From contig NZ_CP135918.1 of the NCBI RefSeq assembly GCF_032393985.1, positions 4,278,001 to 4,342,000 of the forward strand: a stretch of DNA of 64,000 nucleotides, written 5' to 3'. The notes beneath the pieces were generated by a model. It saw only the letters and a list, made by a program, of their open reading frames with translations. It was not told the origin of the DNA and ran no database searches. Of the stretch, positions 17,752-27,016 are shown one piece after another. The translations under genes and the position numbers were made by a program. Position 1 is the first letter of the stretch. Each line of letters starts with the position of its first letter. Source of the DNA: Fischerella sp. JS2 (GTDB taxonomy: Bacteria; Cyanobacteriota; Cyanobacteriia; Cyanobacteriales; Nostocaceae).

Positions 17752-19056
17752 TTATGGGTTTAGCATCATGCCGTGAATACGCTGGTACTCACGTATCATA
17801 ATGGCATTCTTCAACTCTATTTGGGAAAGAACAGAGTCAGGAAACTCTCCTGGTGCATAACGAGGCTGATACCAACTTTGACTTTCAAAGTAACGCTGTA
17901 GCTTTTGCTCTTTAAATCTACGACCATGACGGGCATAGATTTCATTACGCATAAGCGTTAATTCCTGCGCACTAAATCCCTTGAGATCTGCCGAGGTAAG
18001 CAATCGTTGTTGAAACAGTGGCTTTGATGTTGCAGCTAAAACCTGAGATTTGAGAAGTGGGGATTCAGTTTGATGCAAAGTAGGTTGGCTATTCGCTGGT
18101 TGGGAAGTAATCTCCAAGTCGATAGATGTGGGTAGTGGCGGTTCAACTTGATTCAAGCTAGTCTGGTTCTTTGCTGCTTGCAAAGTAGTTTTCGCATCTG
18201 ATTTGGTCGATTTGGATAGTACCGGTTTAACTTGATTCAAGCTAGCCTGGTTCTTTGCTGGTTGCGAAGTAACCTGCGATTCGATATCCTCAGATGGTTC
18301 AACAGCACTAAAGCTTGTCTCGGGAAGATCTATTTCTGGTGTACTAATGTTAATTTTCTCTAAGGCGTTAGTACTGTATGCAGGTTTAAGATTGGCATAC
18401 TTCTGTACTGTTTTCTGCAACTTAGTATTAGCTGAGGCAAATTGATCTGATAAAACAACCCAAGAAGAAATCCCTCCAACAGCAAAGCCTCCAGCAAACA
18501 TCATTGAAGCTATTCCAACCTTAGAACGTAAGCCTACTGTTGATGAGTGACTAGACACTTTTGTTTGTAGTCTGGGGTTTAATGAATTTGTCTGGGATTC
18601 TCGAGTGTAGTGTTCGATCTCCTCCAGGTTTTCATCATCCAGAAAGATATAAGAAATTGTATCCAGCAATTTCTCCTGCTTCACTCCTTTGTAGGTTGGG
18701 TATTCTTGGGTAGACTCTGTTGTTAGTTCAATAGATTCGCCAAGAGGGTAGTGTTGGATGGGAAATACTGGTAGATCAGGGGAATTGTGAGGATTTTGTT
18801 GGATAAAATCGGCTCTGGGTACAACAACCCTTTGAATTAAGGTTGTTTGCTGGGAAATTTCTTGTTGTATCTGTGATTTAGATTTGTTCACAGCTATTTG
18901 AGTTTCTGGAGAATTCATATCAATCTTCCCGGGATCATTCTCTGTAAAAGTTAGGGTGAGTAGATTCGGGATGCTGCACAATTCCTCCTGTTGTGTATCA
19001 TCATCTGGCTCGTAAAGGTTGGTCTCATTAAAAGTCGTCCTATTGCAAGTATCCAT
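17752..19056 (-). CDS. Membrane protein with C-terminal YARHG domain
   Basis: A 434-residue protein. The N-terminal half is polar and probably cytoplasmic. One transmembrane helix (VGIASMMFAGGFAVGGISSWVVL, about 180-202) is followed by a low-complexity stalk with three imperfect repeats of QPAKNQASLNQVKP-type sequence (about 265-335). The C-terminal 80 residues hold a YARHG domain: LMRNEIYARHGRRF, then SWYQPRYAPGEFPDSVLSQIELKNAIMI. YARHG domains are extracellular modules of unknown ligand in peptidase- and cell-wall-associated proteins. It lies between two beta-helix surface-protein genes, which supports an envelope role. The gap to 19392 contains only an inverted TGGTCATT repeat. Confidence 0.75.
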   Translation of the reverse strand: MDTCNRTTFNETNLYEPDDDTQQEELCSIPNLLTLTFTENDPGKIDMNSPETQIAVNKSKSQIQQEISQQTTLIQRVVVPRADFIQQNPHNSPDLPVFPIQHYPLGESIELTTESTQEYPTYKGVKQEKLLDTISYIFLDDENLEEIEHYTRESQTNSLNPRLQTKVSSHSSTVGLRSKVGIASMMFAGGFAVGGISSWVVLSDQFASANTKLQKTVQKYANLKPAYSTNALEKINISTPEIDLPETSFSAVEPSEDIESQVTSQPAKNQASLNQVKPVLSKSTKSDAKTTLQAAKNQTSLNQVEPPLPTSIDLEITSQPANSQPTLHQTESPLLKSQVLAATSKPLFQQRLLTSADLKGFSAQELTLMRNEIYARHGRRFKEQKLQRYFESQSWYQPRYAPGEFPDSVLSQIELKNAIMIREYQRIHGMMLNP

Positions 19057-19351
19057 GTTGCTGTTGAGAGTCTAGGTGGTTATCTTTGTTGCAAGAGGTG
19101 TTGTAAAAGGATTAACACACTAGTGTGTCTCACTAAAGTACTAGGAAAAACATGTTACAGTTAGCTTTTTTACGATGAATTTTATCTATCATCTCAAGCT
19201 ACAGTGGAAATATGCAACTAGTTGACCATCAAATTTGACACTATTTTCTACACTCAACTAAAAATAGAGTCAATGAAAAGATGGGAAAAGAGGCGAAAGA
19301 AGGGAAAAACAAGCAATTATTAAATTAATATTAAACAACTCAATACTGAAG

Positions 19352-19391
19352 CAATGGTCATTGGTCATTGACCATTGACCATTGACAATTG
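19352..19391. repeat. GGTCATT/GACCATT inverted tandem repeat
   Basis: Units of TGGTCAT followed by their complement TTGACCA form an imperfect palindrome ending just before the stop codon of the next minus-strand gene. It may act as a transcript end. The rest of 19057-19351 shows no gene or repeat I can name. Confidence 0.6.
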
Positions 19392-19392
19392 A

Positions 19393-21297
19393 TTAGTATC
19401 CAATTGGCTCGATCATAGTTCTCAAACCATTATTATTAAGAATAGTTAACATCTGCTCAGCGTTATAGCGGCTACTAAACACTCCTGCTTGCATAACTGC
19501 TCTACCTTGCCAGAAAGTAGGAAAAGCACCAGGCGCTAGAAATCTGACTAACTCCTGATCTTTTTGAGTTTGTACTTCTGCTATCACCCGGTAACGCCTA
19601 CCGAGTGCGCCGCCAGCATAAGCTGTAGTTGTAGGATTTTCAGATACTGGTAGTGGATTACCAGTAGGAAGATTACTACTCATTGGTGGTGGTTGCAGCA
19701 TTGGTAATGCTTGGATTGCATTGGTTTCCGTTGTTACTGGTGTGGGTGTGACTGAATTGATAGGAGATTGGGGTTGGGGTGCAACAAATTCGATTGTATT
19801 TGTTGCCATCTGTACATAATTTACTTGTGGTGTACTTGCTTGTTGTTGCCAACCTGTAACTGTTTGTTTAGGTGTCAAGCTACTAGGAATCGGAAATCCA
19901 GCAGCGTTTCTTAAGGGAAGTGGTTTTGGTTTAATAGAATTTGTAACTACTCCAGAAGTGACTTGTCCTGTGGACTGCTGTGGCTGGGGAACACTTACCA
20001 CAACCTTAGAAGTAGAATTTGCTGGTTGTAATGGCAATAGTTGGCTGTTTAATGGTTTTGCAGCGTTGTTGGTACTAGAAGATACAACAGTTGGGGGAGG
20101 CGGTGACGGTTGAGAAGCTTGGGAAACAGGAAGAGAGGGTAATTTCCGCGTAGAGGTAGGTCTACTGCTTATAGTATTATTAGAGACACTAGGAGCAGAA
20201 AAGGTAATTTCCTGAGTTACTTGTGTTTGCTGGGTGCTGTTTTTGGCGATCGCAACAGATGATGAGTTATCAGCCGCAGCTATTGTACCGCTAGTATTGA
20301 CAGTACCAGCAATGCGATCGCCAGCAATAACGTTTCCGTAGGCAGTTATTATCTGCTTTGCAGCACTGGCATTGATATCATAACGAGCATTATTACGAAA
20401 CTGATTACCACCGACTTCGGAAGTGTTACCTAAATCTGGTTGTGCTTGCCCTAATACTACCAGCCCATCTTCTTTATTACCCTCAATCACGTTTTTCCGT
20501 AAAATGGGACGAGAAGAAGCTTGCACAATGATCCCGCTTCTATTGTTGATAATTTGATTACCTACTACCACAGGTTGGGCTTTTTGAGCAATATTAATAC
20601 CAAAGCCTGTTTCTTGAAATATGTTCTCTCGTATTTCTGCACGAGAGGCATCAGTAACCGTAATACCGTTGGCACTGTTACGATAAAAGAAATTGTTGCG
20701 AATTATTGGTGCAGTATTGCCAATGACGGTAACTCCATCTTGAGTATTACCAGTAAATGTATTTTCTCTAACTATAAAATTAGTAGATTCAATCCATAGA
20801 CCGTAACCCCCCGGATTGGAGTTTGTCACTGTTACCCCTGTTAGTGTTGCTCCTTTTGCACCGACAACAGCGACATTTTTACTACCAAAACTCCGGCTTA
20901 GGTAATCACCGCCTCCGCTAATAATAATACCACGGCCTTTGCTACTGCCATTCCCTTGAAGGGAAACACCAGACTTGAGTATTAAGGGGAAATTTTCTCC
21001 CGTTGCAGCGCTGTAAGTCCCTTTAGCTAGCTTAATCACAGTGTTGGGAGTAGCAACTCGCAAAGCCTGGGTAATAGTTTTAAAAGGAGTACTTTCACCC
21101 CCATCTCCCTGTTTGTCATCTCCAGTACTGGGGTTGACAAATAATACATTCACCTGAGAAATTGTTGTCTGGCTGGGTGTCTGAGCAATAGCGGTATCAA
21201 AGTAGCAGTTCAAAAACATCAAACTTGCTACTCCTATACCAGCAGCGTTAAACAATAAACGCGCGGAACGATAAATAAAAAGTATTGTCACCTCCAT
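19393..21297 (-). CDS. Secreted beta-helix (DUF1565-like) protein with SPOR-like C-terminus
   Basis: The N-terminus from ATG 21297 has a signal-peptide-like segment (ARLLFNAAGIGVASLMFLNC...DTAIAQT). A beta-helix region follows with FVNPSTGDDKQGDGGESTPF, GNGSSKGRG and NNFFYRNSANGIT-type turns, closely related to the protein at 14550. Next is a long Pro/Ser/Thr/Gln-rich linker of about 200 residues. The last 65 residues (YRVIAEVQTQKDQELVRF ... GVFSSRYNAEQMLTILNNNGL) resemble a SPOR-type domain, which binds denuded peptidoglycan. The frame stays open to a TTG at 21411, but that would place about 38 polar residues before the signal segment. Probably envelope-associated. Confidence 0.8.
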   Translation of the reverse strand: MEVTILFIYRSARLLFNAAGIGVASLMFLNCYFDTAIAQTPSQTTISQVNVLFVNPSTGDDKQGDGGESTPFKTITQALRVATPNTVIKLAKGTYSAATGENFPLILKSGVSLQGNGSSKGRGIIISGGGDYLSRSFGSKNVAVVGAKGATLTGVTVTNSNPGGYGLWIESTNFIVRENTFTGNTQDGVTVIGNTAPIIRNNFFYRNSANGITVTDASRAEIRENIFQETGFGINIAQKAQPVVVGNQIINNRSGIIVQASSRPILRKNVIEGNKEDGLVVLGQAQPDLGNTSEVGGNQFRNNARYDINASAAKQIITAYGNVIAGDRIAGTVNTSGTIAAADNSSSVAIAKNSTQQTQVTQEITFSAPSVSNNTISSRPTSTRKLPSLPVSQASQPSPPPPTVVSSSTNNAAKPLNSQLLPLQPANSTSKVVVSVPQPQQSTGQVTSGVVTNSIKPKPLPLRNAAGFPIPSSLTPKQTVTGWQQQASTPQVNYVQMATNTIEFVAPQPQSPINSVTPTPVTTETNAIQALPMLQPPPMSSNLPTGNPLPVSENPTTTAYAGGALGRRYRVIAEVQTQKDQELVRFLAPGAFPTFWQGRAVMQAGVFSSRYNAEQMLTILNNNGLRTMIEPIGY

Positions 21298-21643
21298 GTA
21301 CGGATGTGATTTTTGCTTTTGATTAATCTTCTTTCCTGGTAGAATGTCATCCTGACAAGGATTAGAATCAATGGGGGGGTAAATCACCTTTTCTGCACTC
21401 CTTACAACCAACTAGCAATTTTTATACTCTCAAAATTGCAAGAATGTCGATGATATCACTCAGATATTGAATGGGTAATGGTTAGTGGTTATTAATCATG
21501 CTTAATTCCCAATCCCCGATCCCCCTTACTTAGGGGGTAGAGGTTGTAGTAAAAATATTTTATAATTCCTATTTTCTAATTCTTTATCTCGAATCTCAAA
21601 TCTTTAATAAATAAACAATAGACATGAAAAAATTACTGCAACT

Positions 21644-22789
21644 ATGAAACGGACTGACTGTTACGATCAAAACACTAATGGGATTGTTGTAATGGTCGAG
21701 CCATACAGCCAAAGAGAGCAAAGAAATCTGGTTATTTACCGCATTTTAGATGCGAATTTAGACCGTGCGCGTGAAGGCTTGCGAATTATTGAGGAATGGT
21801 GTCGTTTTGGCTTGAATAATGCCCAGTTAACTGGGGAATGCAAGGGAATGCGACAAGAGTTAGCAAGCTGGCATACTGCTGATTTACGGGCAGCACGGGA
21901 TACATTGGGCGATCCTGGTACTGAGTTAACTCATCCCCAGGAAGAACAACGTACGAGTATCAAATCTTTGCTGCAAGCTAACTTCTGTCGAGTAGAAGAA
22001 GCTATGCGAGTACTAGAAGAATATGGCAAGCTTTATAACCCAAATATGGGAAAAGCTTTCAAGCAGATGCGTTACCGGGTTTACACCCTAGAGAGTAATT
22101 TGATGGGTTATCAACGGCATCAATTGCTGCTGCGATCGCATTTGTATCTTGTTACCTCCCCCACTGATAAACTACTAGAAATAGTTGAAGCTGCTCTCAA
22201 GGGAGGATTAACCCTAGTACAGTACCGCGATAAAAATGTTGATGATGCTGTTCGCCTCCAACAAGCTCAAAAATTACGGCAGTTATGCCATACCTACAAC
22301 GCCATTTTTATCATCAATGACCGCGTAGATATAGCTTTGGCAGTTGATGCAGATGGGGTACACCTGGGACAGCAAGATATGCCCATTACTGTAGCTAGAC
22401 AATTGCTGGGGCCTCACCGCATAATTGGTCGCTCTACCACAAATGCTGATGAAATGCAACGGGCAATCAAAGAAGGAGCAGATTATATCGGTGTAGGGCC
22501 TGTTTATGAAACTCCGACAAAAGAAGGTAAGCCTGCTGCTGGTTTAGAATATGTTAGTTACGTCGCTAAAAATTGTTCCATCCCTTGGTTTGCCATTGGG
22601 GGTATAGATCCCAATAACATCAATGACGTGATTGATGCTGGGGCGAAGCGTGTAGCAGTGGTGCGTGGGATCATGCAAGCCGAACAACCTACTTTAGTGA
22701 CGCAATATTTTCTCTCGCAGCTGAATCGTATTCAACCAGATCCTGATCATCTCTATGTCGAATCAAATTACTATCCAGATCAATGGTGA
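21644..22789 (+). CDS. thiE: Thiamine-phosphate synthase, cyanobacterial long form
   Basis: ThiE joins the thiazole and pyrimidine moieties to make thiamine phosphate. The C-terminal 210 residues are the TIM-barrel enzyme: LVQYRDKN, FIINDRVDIALAVDADGVHLGQQDMP, IIGRSTT, GADYIGVGPVYETPTKEGKP, FAIGGI. The N-terminal 160 residues (ILDANLDRAREGLRIIEEWCRF ...) are the extra helical domain found in cyanobacterial ThiE; its role is unclear. ATG 21644 is used; ATG 21692 (MVEPYSQRE) is an equally plausible start. It overlaps thiS by 35 bp, indicating one operon. No TPP riboswitch is visible upstream. Confidence 0.92.
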   Translation: MKRTDCYDQNTNGIVVMVEPYSQREQRNLVIYRILDANLDRAREGLRIIEEWCRFGLNNAQLTGECKGMRQELASWHTADLRAARDTLGDPGTELTHPQEEQRTSIKSLLQANFCRVEEAMRVLEEYGKLYNPNMGKAFKQMRYRVYTLESNLMGYQRHQLLLRSHLYLVTSPTDKLLEIVEAALKGGLTLVQYRDKNVDDAVRLQQAQKLRQLCHTYNAIFIINDRVDIALAVDADGVHLGQQDMPITVARQLLGPHRIIGRSTTNADEMQRAIKEGADYIGVGPVYETPTKEGKPAAGLEYVSYVAKNCSIPWFAIGGIDPNNINDVIDAGAKRVAVVRGIMQAEQPTLVTQYFLSQLNRIQPDPDHLYVESNYYPDQW

Positions 22790-22967
22790 ACCTCGTAGCT
22801 GCTTGCCTCAAACTCTTCTACCCGAATTACTTCAACAATTAGGGTTTAATCCTCGGTTGGTGGCAGTAGAGTACAATGGTGAAATTTTACACCGTCAGTA
22901 TTGGCAGGAAACAAAAATACAGCAGGGCGATCGCTTGGAAGTTGTCACGATTGTTGGTGGGGGTTAG
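22755..22967 (+). CDS. thiS: Sulfur carrier protein ThiS
   Basis: A 70-residue ubiquitin-fold sulfur carrier. It starts MSNQITIQINGEPRSC and ends VVTIVGGG, so the C-terminal Gly-Gly that is adenylated and thiocarboxylated for thiazole formation is present. It overlaps the 3' end of thiE by 35 bp in another frame, which implies coupled translation. The length is normal for ThiS. Confidence 0.93.
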   Translation: MSNQITIQINGEPRSCLPQTLLPELLQQLGFNPRLVAVEYNGEILHRQYWQETKIQQGDRLEVVTIVGGG

Positions 22968-23060
22968 GTCAAGGGAGATGGGGAGATCGGAGATAAGGAG
23001 GACAAGGGGGAATAAGTTTTATTAAGTGTAGGAGTTGGGTAATTTATTTTTTGGAGTTCC

Positions 23061-24293
23061 CTAACTCAGCAAACAAGAATAGCGAGACTCAGGGATATAA
23101 AGCCATCGGTGCAAGCTTCTTTTGTTAGCTAATATTTTTCCTCTACGCCCAAGTTGTTCGCGTAGTTGTTGGTTTTCGCATAGTTGGCGAAAAGCTTGAA
23201 ACATTTCCAAACCAGAATGGGGATTGACAATTAAGCCGTTTTCCCTGTGGCGGACTGTATCTGCGGCACAACCAACATTTGAGGCGATTACAGGCTTACC
23301 AAAGTAAGCTGCTTCTAAGTAGACCATACCAAAACCCAGGTGGCTGCTAGTTTTGCGATCAAATAAACTCAGCAAAGCAAATATATCACAAGCTGCATAA
23401 TAACCAGCCAATTCCCGATCAGCAACATATCCAGCAAAATGTACCCACCGATCCAAGCGCAGACGTTGCACCTGAGATTGTAGTTTTGACTCACAAGGGC
23501 CTCGTCCACAAAGAATGTAGTGAACATCTAGTCCTAAAGTTAGCAGTAGTGGCAAATTATCTATTACCAAGTCAAAACCTTTATACTTTTGTAGGCTGCC
23601 GACCGAAAGAATGACTATTGCATTTTCTGGAATATTGTGCCTGTTACGTACCCGTATACGTAAATCATCAATTGCGGTAGGAGTTGCGACGCCAAATTTT
23701 TTTCTTCTGACTACAGGATGGATAACGTGAGTAGGGGTATCGATTTGAAAATGTCTAGTCAGTAAATCTCTTGTCCAGCAGCTATTACAAACAATACCTT
23801 CTGCTCTTTGCAAAGTAAATGCAAACAGCGATCGCATGAGCGAATTACGTAAAGCACATAAAATATCATCCCCGTGGAGGTAGATAAAAAAACGAATAGG
23901 TAAAAGATAGCTTAAAAATAACAGTGAAATAAAACCGTAACCATGACCCCATTCAATATAACGGTAATGATAGCGAAAATAAAGTTTTATTGCTAGGATC
24001 GCTGACCAAACCATATTTAGAACTGGTTTGAGGATATTTTGGCTCCAACCATGATGCCAAGATTTAGGAGTTTGCCAACGATAAACAGGAAACAGTTGTG
24101 ACTTGTCAAAAGCTTTATCCCCTGCACAACTAGCGGTCAGAACAATAACTCTTTCTGTGTCTTGCAGACAGCGATTATATATGTATTCCTCAATTCCGCC
24201 TTCCCTGGGTAGAAAAGTGCGACATACGATAAGAATATTTGGAGATACAGTTTGTTCTCCAAGCGTCGCCACCCTTGATGAAATATGTTCCAT
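23061..24293 (-). CDS. Glycosyltransferase family 4 protein
   Basis: A 410-residue GT-B glycosyltransferase. The N-domain starts NILIVCRTFLPREGGIEEYIY, the standard Gly-rich acceptor loop. The C-domain shows VILSVGSLQKYKGFDLVI, YILCGRGPCESKL, VHFAGYVADRELAGYYAACDIFALLS and HLGFGMVYLEAAYFGKPVIASNVGC, the donor-binding E-x7-E region (first Glu replaced by Leu-Gly-Phe-Gly context). A hydrophobic stretch IRFFIYLHGDDIL may sit on the membrane. It would add a sugar to a lipid or polysaccharide. It is convergent with thiS; GGGAGATGGGGAGA repeats fill the gap. Confidence 0.85.
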   Translation of the reverse strand: MEHISSRVATLGEQTVSPNILIVCRTFLPREGGIEEYIYNRCLQDTERVIVLTASCAGDKAFDKSQLFPVYRWQTPKSWHHGWSQNILKPVLNMVWSAILAIKLYFRYHYRYIEWGHGYGFISLLFLSYLLPIRFFIYLHGDDILCALRNSLMRSLFAFTLQRAEGIVCNSCWTRDLLTRHFQIDTPTHVIHPVVRRKKFGVATPTAIDDLRIRVRNRHNIPENAIVILSVGSLQKYKGFDLVIDNLPLLLTLGLDVHYILCGRGPCESKLQSQVQRLRLDRWVHFAGYVADRELAGYYAACDIFALLSLFDRKTSSHLGFGMVYLEAAYFGKPVIASNVGCAADTVRHRENGLIVNPHSGLEMFQAFRQLCENQQLREQLGRRGKILANKRSLHRWLYIPESRYSCLLS

Positions 24294-25044
24294 CAGAAAT
24301 TTAATAAATAAAATTTCAAACTGTTATTTTTTGTTAGTTTATAGGTTAATACTGCTGTGCTAACCTACTGCTTAATAATTATGACAATCTCAAGTGCTGT
24401 AACACACTCAATTCAGCTGTGCGTTACACATTTTTAACACACTCCCCTGATTTGATCTTTACTTTATTATGTAACTCTTAAGTATACTTTTGAGAATTTG
24501 TAGGGCTTAGGTTTATAGTTGCGATCGCTATATCCCTAGCTGCATAATCGCAAAGAAAAAGTGTAATGATGTACTCAGTATAGATGTATTCAGTAGAATA
24601 ACTAAATACCATCAAAATGTTCTGCCAAAATGCCGAATAGTCAATGGTCAATTGTCATTTGTTAGTAGTTAGTGGTTAGTAGTTAGTTTTTAATGGTTAC
24701 TACTCCTCACACCCCTCACACCCCTTACACCCCACCCTACGGGAAGCCGCGCAAAGCGCGTCTACACACTCCTCACACTCCACCCTTACCTTAAGCCGCT
24801 ACGCGTCTACACACTCCCCCCATCTCCCCATCTCCAAAGATGTACGGTTATTGCGACCGAATTAGCCTAGAGGATAGCTGCGGACACAGGACAAGAAACG
24901 ATAAATTGAATATGTAGCTTGTGATGAGAGCTACTTTCACTTTCACACTCTCTGTAGGGTATAGGCTAGCGTCACCAACCAAGCATAAAAAATCCCACGT
25001 TTGTGGACAAATATAACCAATATCGTTTTTCAAGTGACTGTGTT
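24294..25044. other. Gene-free region with repeats
   Basis: About 750 bp without a supported gene. The left 350 bp are AT-rich and unique in appearance. Positions about 24660-24835 hold TTAGTAG heptamers, CCCTCACACCCC units and two pieces of the GAAGCCGCGCAAAGCGCGTCTACAC family. The right end must hold the promoter of the DUF1517 gene. Confidence 0.55.
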
Positions 25045-26040
25045 ATGCATAAAAAACTACAACAAGCCTTCAAACCGCTTTTAAAACCGCTGTTCGTCCT
25101 ATTTTTGGTGTTCACGTTGGCATTGAGTCATGCTGATGGAGCATTAGCAGCTAGTGGAGGCCGAATTGGTGGTGGTTCTTTCCGAATGCCCAGCAGCGGT
25201 CGTGGCTACTCATCTCCCCGGACTTATGCACCTCCTGGTGGTGGATACGGTGGTGGATACTATCCTGCTCCTTACCCAGTTTACCCAGGTGGTGGATTCG
25301 GATTTCCTTTTGTAGTGCCGGTGTTTGGTTTTGGTGGTGGATTATTTGGCCTGTTGATTTTTTTGGCAATTGCTGGCTTTTTAGTCCAGTCTTTCCGCCG
25401 TGCTACTAGTGGTGGTGGTGTTGACGAAGTAGGCTACAGCAGTAACCCTACAGTTTCCATTAGCCGGTTACAAGTCGGTTTATTAGCTAACGCCCGTGAG
25501 TTGCAACAAGAACTTAACTATATAGCCGAAACTGCTGATACTAATTCTCCTGAGGGTAGAGTTGAAGTATTGCAAGAAGCTAGCCTGGCTTTACTCCGCC
25601 ATCCAGAATACTGGGTATATGCAGGTGGTGGTACTGAACAAGCGCACTTAAATGCAGCAGAATCAACATTTAATCGTCTAGCATTGGCAGAACGTAGCAA
25701 GTTCAGCGAAGAAACTTTGTCTAACGTCAACAACCAGCTCAAAGAAGCAACTCGCAAACAGGCTTTAGCGTCTGCGGATCAACTTGATAACCCCACTCGC
25801 TTAATCACCGAAGGTCCAGGAGAATACATTATTGTGACTCTCTTGGCAGCTACTCTGGGTAAATTTGAAATACCACAAATTAACAATGCTGATGATTTGC
25901 GTCAAGCCTTACGTCAAATCGGCAGCATCCCTGGTGAACAATTGTTAGCCTTTGAAGTACTGTGGACTCCGCAAGCAGAAGGCGATGTCCTCACTAGTGA
26001 AGATGTGTTGGCACAATATCCAGAACTGAAACTTGTTTAA
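25045..26040 (+). CDS. DUF1517 family membrane protein
   Basis: A 331-residue protein from ATG 25045 (MHKKLQQAFKP). It has an N-terminal signal segment (LFVLFLVFTLALSHADGALAASGG), then a Gly/Tyr/Pro-rich region with RIGGGSFRMPSS and GGGYGGGYY, one transmembrane helix (FGGGLFGLLIFLAIAGFLVQSF), and a soluble domain of about 190 residues. This matches the DUF1517 family, conserved in cyanobacteria and chloroplasts with thylakoid or envelope location; function is unknown. A GTG at 25003 could extend it but adds nothing conserved. A good terminator hairpin follows at 26071-26128. Confidence 0.85.
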   Translation: MHKKLQQAFKPLLKPLFVLFLVFTLALSHADGALAASGGRIGGGSFRMPSSGRGYSSPRTYAPPGGGYGGGYYPAPYPVYPGGGFGFPFVVPVFGFGGGLFGLLIFLAIAGFLVQSFRRATSGGGVDEVGYSSNPTVSISRLQVGLLANARELQQELNYIAETADTNSPEGRVEVLQEASLALLRHPEYWVYAGGGTEQAHLNAAESTFNRLALAERSKFSEETLSNVNNQLKEATRKQALASADQLDNPTRLITEGPGEYIIVTLLAATLGKFEIPQINNADDLRQALRQIGSIPGEQLLAFEVLWTPQAEGDVLTSEDVLAQYPELKLV

Positions 26041-26070
26041 TTGGTTGTGTCTGTATAATCGCAAAAGTTA

Positions 26071-26128
26071 GCTGGCAATAGATTAAGTAGAGTGGTTTCT
26101 CTAATTTTCTATTGCCAGCACTTTTTTT
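26071..26128 (+). terminator. Rho-independent-type terminator after DUF1517 gene
   Basis: A 12-bp perfect stem GCTGGCAATAGA / TCTATTGCCAGC is followed by AC and seven T residues, 30 bp after the stop codon. Confidence 0.9.
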
Positions 26129-26143
26129 GTTTGTATTAGAGAA

Positions 26144-26172
26144 CTTGATATCAAGTCCGGTTAATTGCTTAT
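26144..26172. repeat. MITE-1 end remnant
   Basis: GAACTTGATATCAAGTCCGG joins the right-end and left-end sequences of MITE-1 back to back, followed by TTAATTGCTTA which resembles the element's next bases. It looks like a degraded or excised copy. Confidence 0.5.
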
Positions 26173-26289
26173 GAAATCTTGTTTTGTCGTTAGGAATTGG
26201 TAGGGAAGATTGTTTTAAACCAATTACCGATTACCCATTACCCATTACCGACCCCAACGCATAACATAAGTTTTTCAACGGACACGATC

Positions 26290-26529
26290 TTAATCCTCTA
26301 GTTCCTCTATTGTCTCTTCTTCAAAACTATAGGTGTCGTGACCCACGATCTCAGCTATTTCTTCTTCTTCCTCTTCATCGTAAGCATAATATTCCTCTTC
26401 ACCTCGTGGTATTAATCGACCACTATCTCGCAACCATTCTAAAAAGGAATTCTCTTGCTTTAGGGGAATAACATAAGTACGCTGATTACGGGGTTCTTCA
26501 TGGAGAGCAGAGTTCAACTGTTTCACCAT
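26290..26529 (-). CDS. DUF3134 family protein
   Basis: A 79-residue acidic protein with the conserved start ALHEEPRNQRTYVIPLKQE and SFLEWLRDSGRLIPR, and a tail with runs of Glu (EEYYAYDEEEEEEIAEI). It matches the small cyanobacterial DUF3134 family of unknown function. ATG 26529 is preceded by GGGGGAAAG at a usual distance. Confidence 0.85.
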   Translation of the reverse strand: MVKQLNSALHEEPRNQRTYVIPLKQENSFLEWLRDSGRLIPRGEEEYYAYDEEEEEEIAEIVGHDTYSFEEETIEELED

Positions 26530-27016
26530 ATTTACTTTCCCCCATAAGGCTCTGTTATTTTAGATCATAAATTTTAGATATAAGCTGTTTGGAACTGTCG
26601 AGTGTAGTATTTTTTCTATTACTTTGGTAGTAGTTTGATTTACTCTTAGTAAATCTTAAGTAGGGGAGGCAAAAAGCGGCGTGGATGTTCCTCCCGCTTT
26701 ATTGCCGTTGCGTTATGGCTTCAGCCTAACGCACCATCAGATCTGATGGTGCGTTAGGCACTCATATAATGTTTTTCGTGAAAAACTAGATCAAAATATG
26801 CGCCTAACACACCCTACGTAATTTTATTTTTACTGAATGGGGGTTAAGACTATGAGCAAAAAATATATTTTATCAATCGCAGACGCGCAAGCGACTTAAG
26901 GCAGGGTACACCGATGCACACAAATGCACACAGTTATACATAGATAGTTTAGCTGTACGCAGCAAATACATTAAACATAATGTAGTGAAAAAATATATTC
27001 AAGTTGCAAAGCAGGA
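26530..27016. other. Gene-free region with a perfect palindrome
   Basis: No supported ORF in about 490 bp. It contains a 36-bp perfect palindrome (26724-26759) and, at about 26880-26945, pieces of the GCAGACGCGCAAGCG and CACCGATGCACACAAATGCACACA repeat families. Confidence 0.6.
26724..26759. repeat. 36-bp perfect palindrome
   Basis: GCCTAACGCACCATCAGA is followed immediately by its exact reverse complement, with no spacer. The GCGTTAGGC/GCCTAACGC ends are part of a common cyanobacterial dispersed repeat. It could form a long cruciform or hairpin. Confidence 0.9.

Noticed and set aside
21412-21643. TPP riboswitch upstream of thiE
   Set aside because: I looked for the conserved CUGAGA and ACCUGA-type elements in the leader and did not find a convincing pair.
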